Shown here: piece by piece, positions 46,776-58,559 of the stretch
Layout of the letters: every line of letters starts with the position of its first letter
Position numbering within the stretch: position 1 is the first letter of the stretch
Origin: Platerodrilus igneus
Lineage: Eukaryota > Arthropoda > Insecta > Coleoptera > Lycidae
Direction: 5' to 3'
DNA length: 64,000 bases
Assembly (NCBI GenBank): GCA_036346225.1
Contig: JARFIW010001491.1
Location: 4,278,001 to 4,342,000, forward strand
Program-made: the position numbers and the translations under genes
The notes under the pieces: model-generated
Database searches by the model: none
What the model was told of the DNA's origin: nothing
What the model saw: only the letters and a program-made list of their open reading frames with translations

Positions 46776-46905
46776 ATTTAACTGGAAACGTATGAATTGG
46801 TTTCCGTTGACCAACTTCCTCGTTTAGCATTGGATGTACTACCTTCATAGAAAGTCTGCCAGTGCTTAAGTAGGTAATCGGTCATTTATTTTTATTTTTC
46901 CATAA
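46776..46905 (+). repeat. Direct repeat unit 2 beside the MITE pair
   Basis: Partner of 46315-46440 with small indels. It follows the second MITE as unit 1 follows the first. Confidence 0.8.
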
Positions 46906-47394
46906 TTTGAACTTTACTGTTATAACGCCATTCGTAAAATCAAATGGATACCTGAAATCATCATCTGCTTTTGTTGGTGTTTTGATTATTTTTCGCAAAT
47001 TTTTCTTAATTCTGTGGCTGTCAAATTTTCAGTTTTTATGCTTCTCTGTCTAAATCGTCTAAATTTTCTGTTCAAAAACCTTTCAAGATAAATGTTTATA
47101 AAAAGAACTATCTTTAAAAAACTAAATTGTATTCCCTCTATTAAAAAAATGACTAACAAAAGTCAAGAAAATTACAAAGAAAGGGCTAGTTCGTTGATCA
47201 CAAAAATCTATTTAATAACTGAAAAGAATGAAAATCAGCCCTAAACGTTGACTGCTAAACAGAGAGCTTTTTCTATATAATTTTCTTGATTTTTGTTAGT
47301 AAAATCAAATAAAAAATATTATTTTTCTACGTTTCGAAATCGAGTTCCTTTTATTCTCGGATGTCAAACTACCTACTGTGTGTCATCATTTAGA
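46906..47394. other. No gene seen
   Basis: AT-rich sequence without a recognisable frame. Confidence 0.5.
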
Positions 47395-48797
47395 ATAGTT
47401 GTTACGTTCATTTTCGGCAATAATTGGTTATTTTATTTACATAAATTCCTTTTCTAGTATTAAATTCTTCAACAATACTCAATATATTGTACCTGTTCAG
47501 AGAAGCTCGCTTTACCACAATTTTCAACTTAAATCCCTTGCTAATTCATTATCCGTTCGTATAAACTCCATATCTATTGTTAAATTCTTCCGCATAATTA
47601 ATAATAAATATTCTTTCTAAGAATTTCTCAACGTAAATCTAGTTGTTTTGAAAGACAAGTTTATTCTACAATTAATTAGTCAAGATCCTGTTAAATATCC
47701 GTGAGCGCGTTCTACCTTCCGATAACGTATAATTGCGTTCTAGTGGGTTTCCCATGTAAAGATTTGTCCAAATAATATATCCTATTATTCTGTGGTAAAA
47801 CCATGTTTTCCAGTTTCAATCGCGTTTTGATTACGCGGATGTTTGCTTTTCGAGTTCGTGTTATTTTGAACTACTTTTAAACTTTGATTCTGCAGCTTGC
47901 GCGTTGATGCCCTTGTAAAAACTACTCGTTCTGTTACTCCAAGATCGATGCACGTTTATCCTCTATCAAATGTGTAGATTTGGTGTGTATCGGTAAGTGC
48001 TCCTGAGTCGTTAATATTAGTAAGATTTTCCTGTTTTTTTAGCTCTTAGCTGGAGGCTAAATTGCTTGTTGCGTAACCCGATTATTCCTTGATGTAGATC
48101 AACTGCTCTTGCATGTAGACCGCCGTTGCAATTACGGTAGTAGCATGGTTGTTGCTGACTACCACGGCGATGCTGTGTCAATTCGCTTGCGAGGTCTGAC
48201 AAGATAAACATCCCGACACATGTATGTGACTTGTTTTTCTTTTCTAACATACCCAAAGATAAACCCAATTTGAAATTATATACGCTAATGTTTGTTCTGG
48301 TAAAACCCTTACTAGAAAAGTTTCAAATTTTAATGCTTTTGCTTTTTGTACTTAACCCATCTGCTTATACGAAAGTATCAGCAGTATTCTTTTTTACTGA
48401 TTAGAGTTATAACAAATGCTTCGTATGGAAAATCCTTTCTAGAAAGGTTTCTAAACTTAATGTTTTTTTTTTAATTAACCCATCCGCTTATACGAAAGTA
48501 TCAGCGTTATTCTTTTTGGTACTGATTAGATTTATTGCATGGTAGCTACGAATTGCGCACTTCGTGGAACAAATAGTGAATTTGTCCATAGAGTAAAATT
48601 GTTTTATTAAATAGTAACCTTAGTTAATTTTGTTTTGCTGTTTCGATAGAAATTTCTATATTTGTGTTTCTTTATTGTAAATAGAAAATCGTTGGCGATG
48701 TATTATTTTTGTGTTGCTAGGAACCCCTTCCCTCTCCGCATTGGTAGTTAGCCTGGTATATTTACGTTTTCTTCCAGCTACGTCATTGTACGTAGCA
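47395..48797 (-). mobile_element. LTR-like repeat R2, copy 1
   Basis: On the minus strand it starts TGCTACGTACAATGACGTAG at 48797, a palindromic opening shared with the copies at 54954 and 59911. Shared blocks are CTAACTACCAATGCGGAGAG, a tandem-repeat region, TACCGTAATTGCAACGGCGG, GCTGCAGAATCAAAG and ACGAACTCGAAAAGCAAA. Similarity runs to about 47395. No coding capacity. TG start, length and tandem repeats in the first half suggest an LTR, but no primer site is seen. Confidence 0.6.
48300..48545 (-). repeat. Two tandem units in R2 copy 1
   Basis: Units of about 123 bases share CTTATACGAAAGTATCAGC and TACTGATTAGA. Confidence 0.8.
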
Positions 48798-49736
48798 TAG
48801 TACGTTGTAAATATATGACGTAAAATTGTTTTTCTAAAATAAACGTTCGCTCTATTTGGCTATTGCAAAATATAAATCCTACAATTTTACAGGAAACATA
48901 ATCATCGTTTGAATTTATTAGCCAATTTTTAAAACAACACTGTGGTAATTAAGACTACCAGAAAAATTCAGTATTAAACCCTTCCACATTTATCTATAAG
49001 TTAGATAACGTTTGTATGAGTTAAACTATCATGTAAATTTACCATCACTCATGTAAGGAATATGAATTTAAAAAAATTTCTAGCAGTCCGAAAACGTATT
49101 TTTATTATTATTTTACTAAAATCGTATTTAGTTCAATTTTTGAATTTTCATAAGATTAATAGGCTTTACTTGGATACTGCAGGGATTGAAATTTGCTTTA
49201 ACATTGTTGCTTAATTGCTCTTGGCTTAATCAATAAATTTCCTGCGTTGTATAAAGCTACTTAAGATTTTATCTATTAGACGCAGACTAAAATGTACTTT
49301 CAAATTTTCAAAAAGACGACAAATTATAGAAAAAGTTTTGATAGAAGTAATTTATACAACTTTTTAGATTATGGCAATAATGGGATAATCATTTTCATAT
49401 CAATTTTATTTTATTCGGAATAAAATAGAGTAGTCTGTGGAAAATCAGTTTAAACCACTTTATTTTATAACTTTCAAAACTTGCAAGTTTTGAAACATAA
49501 TTACATTTTTCTATCTTGAGATAGAAGTTGCGAGGTTTCTTAAATTTATAGGGTAAAAGTTTGTAGTTACTCTAACTTATTTTGTTGTAGAAACCACAAA
49601 GAAAACTCGACGGAAATTTAGTTACCTATTGTTCAGAGGCGCATTTTCAGACGATTGTTCTCTAAACCTATATATTCTTGGAAATTATGACATTCTGTTA
49701 GAATTACAATTACTGTTTAAAGTGGATTCTGTATTA
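48798..49736. other. No gene seen
   Basis: AT-rich, no recognisable frame. Confidence 0.5.
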
Positions 49737-49824
49737 AGATGATAACACACGAAAGGTGACCCATCCAGCCCGAGGGCCTATAGCCCGAGGGATAGATTGA
49801 GTCGCCCGTTGGTCGTTATCATCT
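49737..49824. repeat. GC-richer hairpin, 88 bp
   Basis: AGATGATAAC at the left pairs perfectly with GTTATCATCT at the right. Inside, GGTGAC can pair with GTCGCC, and the centre holds AGCCCGAGGGCCTATAGCCC, partly self-complementary. It stands out from its AT-rich surroundings. It could be a MITE, a transposon end or a structured RNA. Confidence 0.55.
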
Positions 49825-50039
49825 AGTAGCACAAGTGGTGCATACAAGATTTTATATTTTACCTCATATATGAAATAAAAAATATGTGATAGGCAAGTTT
49901 TCTAGTTTAGAATTTACCTCGGATTTTACTATATAACTATTAAACACACCTACATCATGCTTTTCATGGTGACAATAAACAGTTTGACGTTCCTATGTTT
50001 TGGACATTTGTCACATTTATTTAATATTAATAGTGCAAA

Positions 50040-50141
50040 ATGACTGATCAAAAGTTGCCAGCAATAATTGCAAAGCAAGCTCTAAAAGCAACTGAAGGTT
50101 TGCTACCCATTAAATCTAAACAGAGCTATGAGAAAGCTTAA
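50040..50141 (+). pseudogene. Crypton-like tyrosine recombinase N-terminal fragment
   Basis: A 33-codon frame begins MTDQKLPAIIAKQALKAT and contains LLPIKSKQSYEKA before two stops. The LLP-x-KSK-x-x-YE pattern is typical of the N-terminus of Crypton-type tyrosine recombinases. The catalytic domain is absent. The hairpin at 49737 and GTGGTGCATA/TTGGTGCATA sequences on either side may belong to the same element. Confidence 0.4.
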
Positions 50142-50404
50142 TAACACACTTGGTGCATAAATAGCTAAAAAATTGATTTGTTTTTGAGGGCATAATGCGC
50201 GGCCGTTATGAAACCATTACATTCTCCATTACGCCCCGGTTGTTATGAATATGTTTACATATCTCGTAACCTAGGTGTTATCACTAAATTACAACGAGGT
50301 GAAATATAAAGGGTATTTATATGACTTTGGGGTTTTTAAGTAAAAATTTGGTTAAAAATACAAAGTATGAATAACGCACGCTCGCGCACTACTTAAGTAT
50401 ACAT

Positions 50405-51445
50405 TCATCATCATTAGGTCTTCAGTCCTAGAACTGGTTAGACGCGTACCATCATTGTTCCTATTCTGAACTAACCTACAGATTTCCTGAAATATGCACA
50501 GTTTGCATCTATAACTGTCTGATCTAGGTCTACATCTACCTCTTTTTTCCTATCTCTGCTTGTAATATATCACATACTATTCCCCAAAAATGCCTTAGAA
50601 CGTATTCCGCCCTACTATTTCTCTTTTCCCCCAGATATCCTTGTTCCCCTACTATTTCTGTAACCTATTTGTTATTATCTTTGTTTGTCCATGCTATCGT
50701 CCTCATACATCTGAAGCACAGCATTTCAAAAGGCTGCTACCGTTTTTCTGTCTGCGTTTCAGACTGCCCGTATTTCCTAGGCATACTGTGCTGTGCTCCA
50801 CACATATGCTTTCAACAATTTTCTTCTTATTCTATGTTTGTTGTCTTTCCTCATAGGCGCTGTTCTTTCTTGTTAGATGCAGTTTGATCACTTTCTATTG
50901 TTTTACAGTTACATGCCCTATTTCTCCGACCTTCAATGGTTGTGAAGGGAGGTAAGCAGCCTGTGGCTGCCAAGTTCCCCCAACACTTAACCATTTGGCG
51001 ATTTAATATATTTTCCAATTTATCTTTTCGCACAGTCAACATTAGTTGCAGGTATTTCGCAACCAACAACTAGTTGTTTATACTAATCATCAGATTTATC
51101 TGCGCTTATTTTACGTCATTAGGTTTTCCGTCTCAAAACTGGTTGGACACGCACCTGCACTTATTTATATTGCTATAGCCTACATAGTTCCTGAAATTCT
51201 CACACAGCATGTGTATTCAGCTCGTTCCTTTCTGTTGTTTTCTAATTTTATACCCTATTTTACCGAAATTCAGTGAAGGAGGTTAAGCAACCTGTGGCTA
51301 CCAAGATCCCCAACACTTAGACATTTGCCGAAATAATGGTTTTCCAGTAAATCCTTTCACACACTTAACATTATTCGAGAATATTGCGCAACCAATTCTT
51401 GTAGTTACTTATAATAATCATCATGTTTAAGCACAGTTATCTTTT
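50405..51445 (-). mobile_element. Stacked 5'-truncated RTE LINE 3' ends
   Basis: Two 3' ends of the LINE that follows lie head to tail here. One ends at about 50405 with (ATG)n and the other at about 51106. Each carries CTGGTTRGACRCGYACC near its end, and both share a TGGCTGCCAAGTTCCCC-like segment. The lower copy still has the last reverse transcriptase block (GTGCTCCACACATATG, 50793-50810) before its 3' UTR. Confidence 0.6.
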
Positions 51446-54400
51446 CGTCATTAGTTTATCCATCTTGGGATTGGTTGGATGCGTACCTCCATTGATTTCT
51501 ATTCTGGGCTAGCCTACACATCTCCCTGAAACCTCTACAGCCTACATCTTTTACTATCTGTGTGCAGTAGTCTAATCTAGGTCTGCCTCTTCTTCTCTTT
51601 TTTCATATCTCTGCTTCTAATATATTCCGCACTATTCCCTCATGCCGTAGTATGTGGCCTATCATCCTATCTCTCCTATTTTTTTACCGTTTTCCACATA
51701 TTTCTTTCTTCCCTACCATTTTAGTACCTCTTCGTTCTTAACTTTGTCTGTCCATGATATCTTCATCATACGCCTGTAGCACCACATTTCAAAGGCTTCT
51801 ACCTTTTTCTTGTCCGCTTCTCCTACTGTCCAGGCTTCACAGCCGTACAGTGCTGTGCTCCACACATATGTTTTAAGCAATCTTTTCCTTGTTTCTATGT
51901 TTGTGGTCTTTGAGCACAGTAGTTGCTTTTTCTTGTTAAATGTAGCACGACCTTGTGCTAATCTTTGTTTTATATCTTTTGTGCTTTTCCCATCTTGCGT
52001 TATTTGGCTTCCTAGGTAGCAGAAATCCTCAACCTCTTGTAAGTTCGTGTTAGATACTTGTATTCTTGTTTTTGATTTATTTTCCCACCTTTGCAAACTA
52101 GAACTTTAGTTTTAGTTTTGCTAATTTTCATACCGTATCTCTCTGTCAGAACCGTTTCCATTTCATTAAGAGCAGCTTCTAGCTCTTCCTTGCTAGACGC
52201 TAATACCGCTATATCATCTGCAAATCTAAGCATATCAATTTTTGTCCCTGCATAGTAATTCCAAATGTCTTCCTGCATTTGACAGTATTCATGGCCTCTT
52301 CTATGTACAAGTTAAAGATCAATGGGGATAGGGCACATCCCTGTCTCACCCCTTTCCTAATGTTTACTTCTCTACGTTCCTGCTCTAATTCTATTACTGC
52401 TGTTTGCTCTTTGTATAAGCTATGTACTATTCGTCTATCCTATAACTCATTCCAATCTTTTGAGTATTTCAAACATTTTTTTCCAATTTACATTGTCGAA
52501 TGCTTTTTCCAGATCAACAAATCCTATATACACGCTTTCCCCTTTTTCTATTGTTTTCTCCATTATCACCCTCAGAGCTAAAATAGCCTCCCGTCTTCCC
52601 CTGTTTCGCCTAAACCCAAATTGGTCTTCTCCTAGTATTTCTTCAGCTCGTTTTTCCATTCGTCTTTGCACAATTCTAGTTAATATTTTTGACACGTGTG
52701 CTGTCAAACTTATTGTTCGAAAATTTTCACATCTATCCGCACCTTTCTTTTTTGGTATAGTTACTATGATGCTACGTTTGAAATCTTTGGGTATCTCGCC
52801 TGTCTCATACATATAGCTTACAAGTTGGAAGAGACGTTCTGTTACTGCTTGTCCAGCGGCCTTTAGAGTTTCTGCTTGCACCTTATCTGTACCCGGCGCC
52901 TTACCATTTTCAGACTCTTTAATGCTAATTCAAACTCGTCTCGAAGTATAGGATATCCCAAGTCATCATTTTCAATGTCTGATTCCTGTTCTAATGCAGT
53001 TAGTTCCTCTCCTGCATATAAATTCTCTATATATTCTTGCCATCTACTCACTTTCTCTACGTTTTCTATAATGACGTTTCCTTGTGCATCCCTTATATTT
53101 TTACTATACGGTTTTATATCCCTAAAATTCATTCTAATTAATTTGTATGCTTCGTCTGTCTTTCCTATTTCCATCTTAGTTTGTACCTCTTTGCACTTTT
53201 CATCAATCCATTGTTCTTTAGCTTTCCTGCATTTTCGAATAATTTCCCATTTTATGGCTTTGTATCTTTGTTTTCCTGTTTCGTCTGATTTATTTTGTAT
53301 TTTCGTCTTTCTTCTATTAAATTCACGATATCCTTTGTTATCCATGGTTTCTTATTTTCTTTTGTGTATACCCCAGAATATCTCTGGCCGCCATGTCTAG
53401 GCTGGATTTAATGTTATTCCATTCTGTTTCTACTTCCTTAGTTTCAGATATTTTCCCGATATCATTCAGCAATTCATTTGACTTTTTTTCGAATCTTACT
53501 TGAATATCTTTATCTTTTAGTTTCTCTAAGTCTAAGTGCCTTTTTCCGTTCCTTTTTTTCAGATTTTTAAATTTAAGTGCGGCCTTCATAATTACGATGT
53601 TGTGGTCAGTATCTATATCTGCTTCTGGGTAGCTTCTACAGTCTTTTACTTGATTCCTAAACCGTTGTCTAACAAGAATGTAATCTATTTGATATCTTCC
53701 TATATCTCCTGGCATCTTCCACGTATATCGTCTTCTAGCATGATGTTAAAATAATGTGTTTGTGATGATTAAATTGTTCTTGTCGCAAAATTCTACCAGC
53801 CTATTTCCCTGTCGTTTCTCGTGCCTAAACCAAATAAACCTACTACCGCTCCTTCCCTACCCTCACCTACCACGGCATTAAAATCCCCCGTAATTATTAA
53901 ATTTTCATGTCCTTTTACGTATCTTAATATGTCTTCGATATCTTTGTAGATGGCTTCTACCTCTTCGTCACTGTAGCTAGAGGTGGGCATGTATACTTGT
54001 ATTATTACTGTGTTTACCGGTTTAGATTCTAATCTAACCATGAGTACTCTTTCGTTCTTTTGTAAGTAATTTTCTACACAGTATCCTATCTTTTTCCGCA
54101 TAACTATCCCCACACCCAAATTTCCGTCCTCTGCTCCTGTATGAATTACCCTGAAGTCTCCACTCCAAAAATCCCCCGCCTCTGGCCACCGAACTTCGCT
54201 GATTCCTACTATGTCTAGTGATAACCTATTCATTTCGATTTTTAGGTTCTCTAGCTTACCTACTTGCTTCATACTTCTAACATTCCACGCTCCGACTCGC
54301 AGAATGTTCCCTACTCTTATTTTTAACTTTCCGATCGCATCCTCCGAAGTAGTCCCCTCCCGGAGATCCGAATGGGGGACTATTTTAACTCCGGAATCTT

Positions 54401-54745
54401 TTACCCCAGAGAATGCCATCATGTTTGTATCAATTTAAGTACGCTGTGTACTTGGGAGATTAATGTGGTGGTTTCCCGTTGCCTTCCACATCGCGGTAGT
54501 GTGTCTTAGACTGCCATACTGACCCCTATGGTCTCTGCCAATCTAAGTACCGAAAGAGCCGCTGCCCTCTTTCGGGGACCTGTCTTAGTCTGGTTCCCCA
54601 CTAACGACCTTACTACTTTGGTTGGACCTGTAGTTTGGCTCTTTAGCTCATTAGAACACGCAAGCCATTTCACCTGTTCTAGTAATTTAGAACTTCGGCA
54701 AGGTGCAGGTCCATTCGAAATGGAAGTATACATTAGGGCAAAGAA
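51446..54745 (-). mobile_element. RTE-clade LINE, nearly full length
   Basis: On the minus strand this has a 5' leader (54745-54423), an endonuclease/reverse transcriptase frame in several pieces, and a 3' UTR ending near 51446. The leader contains a 75-codon frame whose composition (GPAPCRSSKLLEQVKWLA) looks protein-like. Order and motifs are those of RTE LINEs. Confidence 0.8.
51713..54422 (-). pseudogene. RTE endonuclease and reverse transcriptase
   Basis: The endonuclease part has GAWNVRSM, GISEVRWPEAGDFW, IITGDFNAVVG, QIDYILV and DTDHNIVIM, the APE-type catalytic blocks. A linker of about 200 residues leads to the reverse transcriptase with FRTISLTAHVSKIL, EDQFGFRRNRG, YIGFVDLEKAFDNVNW, GVRQGCALSPL and LRFADDIAVLAS (the catalytic ADD). 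The C-terminal block FCYLGSQITQDG and WSTALYGCEAWTVGEADKKK follows. At least five frameshifts break the frame (near 53790, 53340, 52870, 52450 and 52280). Confidence 0.88.
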
Positions 54746-54953
54746 ATAAATGTATATAATTTTTGTTAGTTCAATGAGCTTAACATGGCTATTTCAGTAG
54801 AATATTAAACTAGGACAAATAATTTAACTGAAAAGCACCTGGTACATTTTTTTTTTTATGAACCGCAATAACGCCCGCAATTTTACACTCCTCGCGTTCA
54901 ATTCGAGAAATCACAGATAAAAACCAGGGACATCACCATCGACAATAATAAAT

Positions 54954-56250
54954 TGCTACGTACCTAGACGTAGCCGGAAGAAAAGTAAATACCAGTCTAA
55001 CTACCAAGCGCGGAGAGGGGGGTGGGGTGGGGGTTTCCGCCTACATACCAAAAAAAACTAAAAAAAGCACGCCGCCCACGATTGTCTATTAACAATAAAA
55101 ATAAATTGAGGATTTTGTACAAACAAGCAAAAGCAATAAATTAAGCGTTACTATTTCAAAGCAAACAATTATGTGATATGAACAATGTAGTACTTTAGAT
55201 ACGAACTGCGTATCTCGGATCTTACACAAAATAAAATTAATCAGTAGTAATTAAACTTATGAAAGCTTTTGTCAAGCGTTTTGTTGCTAAATTTGCATCT
55301 AATTCTTTTTGTAAAATAAATTAATCAGTAGGAAAGAATTAAAGTGTGAGAGCTTTTGTCCAACATTCTTTTAAATTGTATATAATACCGTTTGTAAAAT
55401 AAACCAATCAGTAGAAAAAAATAAGCGTCTGCCTGTCAAACATTTTTAACAATGGTACATCACACCTGTAGGGCGATAATATCGATTTGCAGCAACAAAC
55501 AATAGTTCTACAGTGTCACGTTTCTTATCACGTAACTACACCAAACGCTGATTCGAAATATGCCATCGATTTACACAAAAGAAAACAAGTTCTGTACCCG
55601 TATGTGTCTGGATACTTAGTTAGCAAACCGTGGGGGGCGAGTCAGCACAGCAACGTCACGGTCGTCGGGATCTGGTTACCCTGCTACCATAACTGCAGCA
55701 GCGGTCAACGGACAAAGCAGTTGGGCTACATAAAGAAATAACCCATTTGGCCTCCACCTAAGAGCGAATACATGCAAGATACCTGTTACTTCTCAAACAA
55801 CAAAACGTGCATCGCTGTAGAAAATATTTCAACGCACAAGTTGCAGAATCAAAATAAAAATTGGTTCAAGTAACACGAATTCGAACTGCAAATCCTTGCG
55901 TTATTAAAAGCGCGATTAAACACGGTTTTATCGGATAATTCAATAGACTATTTAGACGAAGATTTAGATGGAAAACACATAAGAAGCAATTATAAGTTAT
56001 CGGAATGTTTAACGCACTAACAGATACCTAAAACAGGATATCAGCTATTTAATTATAGCATACACTTGTCGTTTTCAAGCAAGTAGATTTGAGTTAAAAT
56101 TATGTTAAGCGGGCTTATACTGATCAGGTACACTATATAAGGTGTTGTTGAAGAATTAAAAAATTGAAACGGAATTTATTCGAACCAGTAATGAAATAAC
56201 AAGGGAAAAATATGGTAATTAATTTATGCTGAAAATAAACGTAACAAATT
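54954..56250 (+). mobile_element. LTR-like repeat R2, copy 2
   Basis: It opens TGCTACGTACCTAGACGTAG and continues CGGAAGAAAAGTAAATACCA, ACTACCAAGCGCGGAGAG, two or three AGCTTTTGTC-bearing tandem units (55260-55450), AGCAACAAACAATAGTT and GGGCTACATAAAGAAATAAC, then CACGAATTCGAACTGCAAAT near 55876. Similarity to copies 1 and 3 runs to about 56250. The 84-codon frame at 55487 lies inside it and is not supported as a gene. Confidence 0.65.
55260..55450 (+). repeat. Tandem units in R2 copy 2
   Basis: AAATTAATCAGTAG and AGCTTTTGTCAAGC-type sequences recur at about 75-80 base spacing. The same region of copy 3 (59440-59640) is also tandemly repeated. Confidence 0.65.
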
Positions 56251-56478
56251 GTATAAATTGAAATGGGGTTCAAGAAACCGTAAAATCACAAATTGTTATA
56301 AAATTAATCCGTTCACACGAACTGAAAACATTAAACTTTAAAGGCTGCTTTAGACATTTAAAAATGTGAGAACGGAATTTTTAAAATGATAGCAAAAGTG
56401 GGATATCAAGCAAGTTTGGAAAAAGTAAGTTAAGAAACGAAAGACACGATGGTTGAGTAACAACGTATCTGATTACGA
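56251..56478. other. No gene seen
   Basis: AT-rich spacer up to the SINE. Confidence 0.5.
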
Positions 56479-56491
56479 ACCGTAGATGGCC

Positions 56492-56793
56492 CTACATGTA
56501 ATTTTTCAATGCTCTACCCGAAGGCACTATAGTGATCAGGAAGCGAGTTTTTTTTACCTGAAAAATTTTAAATTTTGTCGAAACCTTGCTGTTCCTAGGA
56601 AGATAGGGATCTTTAACGTGCGTGACAACACTCACACACGGGACCTCCATTTTACCGCTCATCAGAACGAGGGCGTATTTTTGTAAAAAATGCCCGTCTA
56701 ACATTTTTCAAGCGGACCGTGTCGGGATTCTAACCCGGGACCTTGGGCGTAGTAGTCACACGCATACCGACTACGCCACGGAGCTACGGTTGG
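56492..56793 (-). mobile_element. tRNA-derived SINE, full length, with target duplication
   Basis: On the minus strand the head has TGGCGTAGTCGG (A box) and GGGTTAGAATCCC (B box). The body matches the SINE at 30363 through the tail TTCGGGTAGAGCATTGAAAA. The flanks ACCGTAGATGGCC (56479-56491) and ACCGTAGGTGGCC (56794-56806) form a 13-base target duplication with one difference. Confidence 0.85.
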
Positions 56794-56994
56794 ACCGTAG
56801 GTGGCCAACGGCGAAATGTTTGGAACTTTTCTGGATAAGCAGACCAGGAGTTTCACGTACGTAGTACCGTGGAATTATATTCGCGTCGGTGGAGCATCAG
56901 TATAAGTGTATTAGTCCATATAATTGTTGTAAGTGGGTTTCTACTCTTTCGGCAAACGCTGAATTTGAATAGATTTCGGTAGTTGGTAAACAGG

Positions 56995-56999
<5 letters not shown>

Positions 57000-57050
<51 letters not shown>

Positions 57051-57115
57051 TTAAACGTTTCATACATTAATTTTTGTTACATCACATTATATTTAAAGCA
57101 TCAAGTATAATATTT

Positions 57116-57204
<89 letters not shown>

Positions 57205-57300
57205 ATATATTTATATATATAAATATATAAACAAATATTATACTTGATGCTTTAAATTATAATGTGATGTAACAAAAATTAATGTATGAAAACGTTTTTA
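57000..57300. repeat. AT-rich palindrome with (TA)n core
   Basis: Arms of about 70 bases (57052-57120 and 57226-57297) are near-perfect inverse copies, including CATACATTAATTTTTGTTAC and AAGCATCAAGTATAATATTT. The centre is (TA)n with TTTATAT interruptions, and a further (TA)n run lies at 57000-57046. Confidence 0.9.
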
Positions 57301-58559
57301 AATAATTCAACAGGGAAAACTTGATGCTTTACTGATTGCTGTAATTTATTTATTTTGAAGTAACGATTAAAACTTTGTGGTAACACGGATAAATTAAATT
57401 CTGGGGTTTAATTTAATGAAGGTAACACAAAATATTATTCTATGTTCTATTAAGAGGGCCTGATTATGTTAATTGATCAATTTGAAAATGATGTTTGGCG
57501 ATTTAAGCAAGGGATACCGTGAAAGATCGTAACAATTTCTTTAAAGGGAAAAATTGTTGGTTAAAACAGACTAAATGTTTATAAACAAAAATTGAAAAAA
57601 ATCCGTCCAGACCACCTATTTACAGCAATAGGTTGATCCTCAATTTTTATAAGGCTTTGGTCGTCCCATATGGAAAACAACAAGTTTATTATTTTCTAAT
57701 TTGATTCAATCACAAGAATAAGTTCAACATTTTGTATCCACGATCTTGCAGAATACAATCCAGCTGTTATGAAACCTGGTTTGTCAGAAACAACAATCTA
57801 ATCTTTCAAAAACCCGTGTAAACACATTATGGTGTTTCCAACTTGTTTCATGCACACGGTGCGCGGACATTGAAAGTTTTGTTTTAATAAGACTTTCTTC
57901 GCTTTAACTGACTTGAGAAGTAATTGTTTTAATTCGCTCACTTCCACGACATCTTCGAGGCAAGCGGGCTGGAAAGTCCTTGATGGCGAGACTGTTGTTC
58001 AAAAGCTTTAGTTCCTTAATCGGTTTATAGTGCAGCGCAAAACCCCTGTAGAGTTAACCACCCCAATGGTGAGACAACCAGATCGTAATTGTTGAACAAA
58101 ATTCACATACCGCATGAGCTTGGGCTAGGTGTTGTAACCATACAACCGGAATCTGTGTCAGATCAACTTGAAGGCCGCTGCCAACCTCTATTGGTTAATG
58201 ATGAATGACTTTTTGCTGGACCTCAAAAGGGTCTATATATTGTGTTGACAACTCCCTTTTCCACTAGGGCTAAGTCCCGAGCCACATGTTAGTAGTCTGT
58301 AAGGCTCGGACCTCATCGTCGTCGTAACATAATATTACTAAGTAAATCTTCATATCCAAAGCATTTGATACTTTAGAAGTGATACCTGATAAAAATTTTT
58401 ATATTTAAGAATTTACGCTAAAACTATTGTAAAAATATTTGAATTAAAATATGTACATGATTATCAGATCTGATACTCATCCAAGACTTAAGAGACAAAA
58501 ATGTTCTATAAATAATAATTTTGTTTCATTTACCAAAGTTTGTGAATTGATTCAATTTT
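57301..58559. other. No gene seen
   Basis: Mixed AT-rich sequence. A GC-richer patch at 58110-58320 has no recognisable frame. Confidence 0.5.

Noticed and set aside
54506..54733. Independent small gene upstream of the RTE LINE
   Set aside because: It lies on the same strand and joins the LINE leader without a gap, so it is more likely part of the LINE 5' region.
55487..55741. Open frame of 84 codons
   Set aside because: It lies within repeat R2, and the equivalent frames in the other two copies are not kept open.
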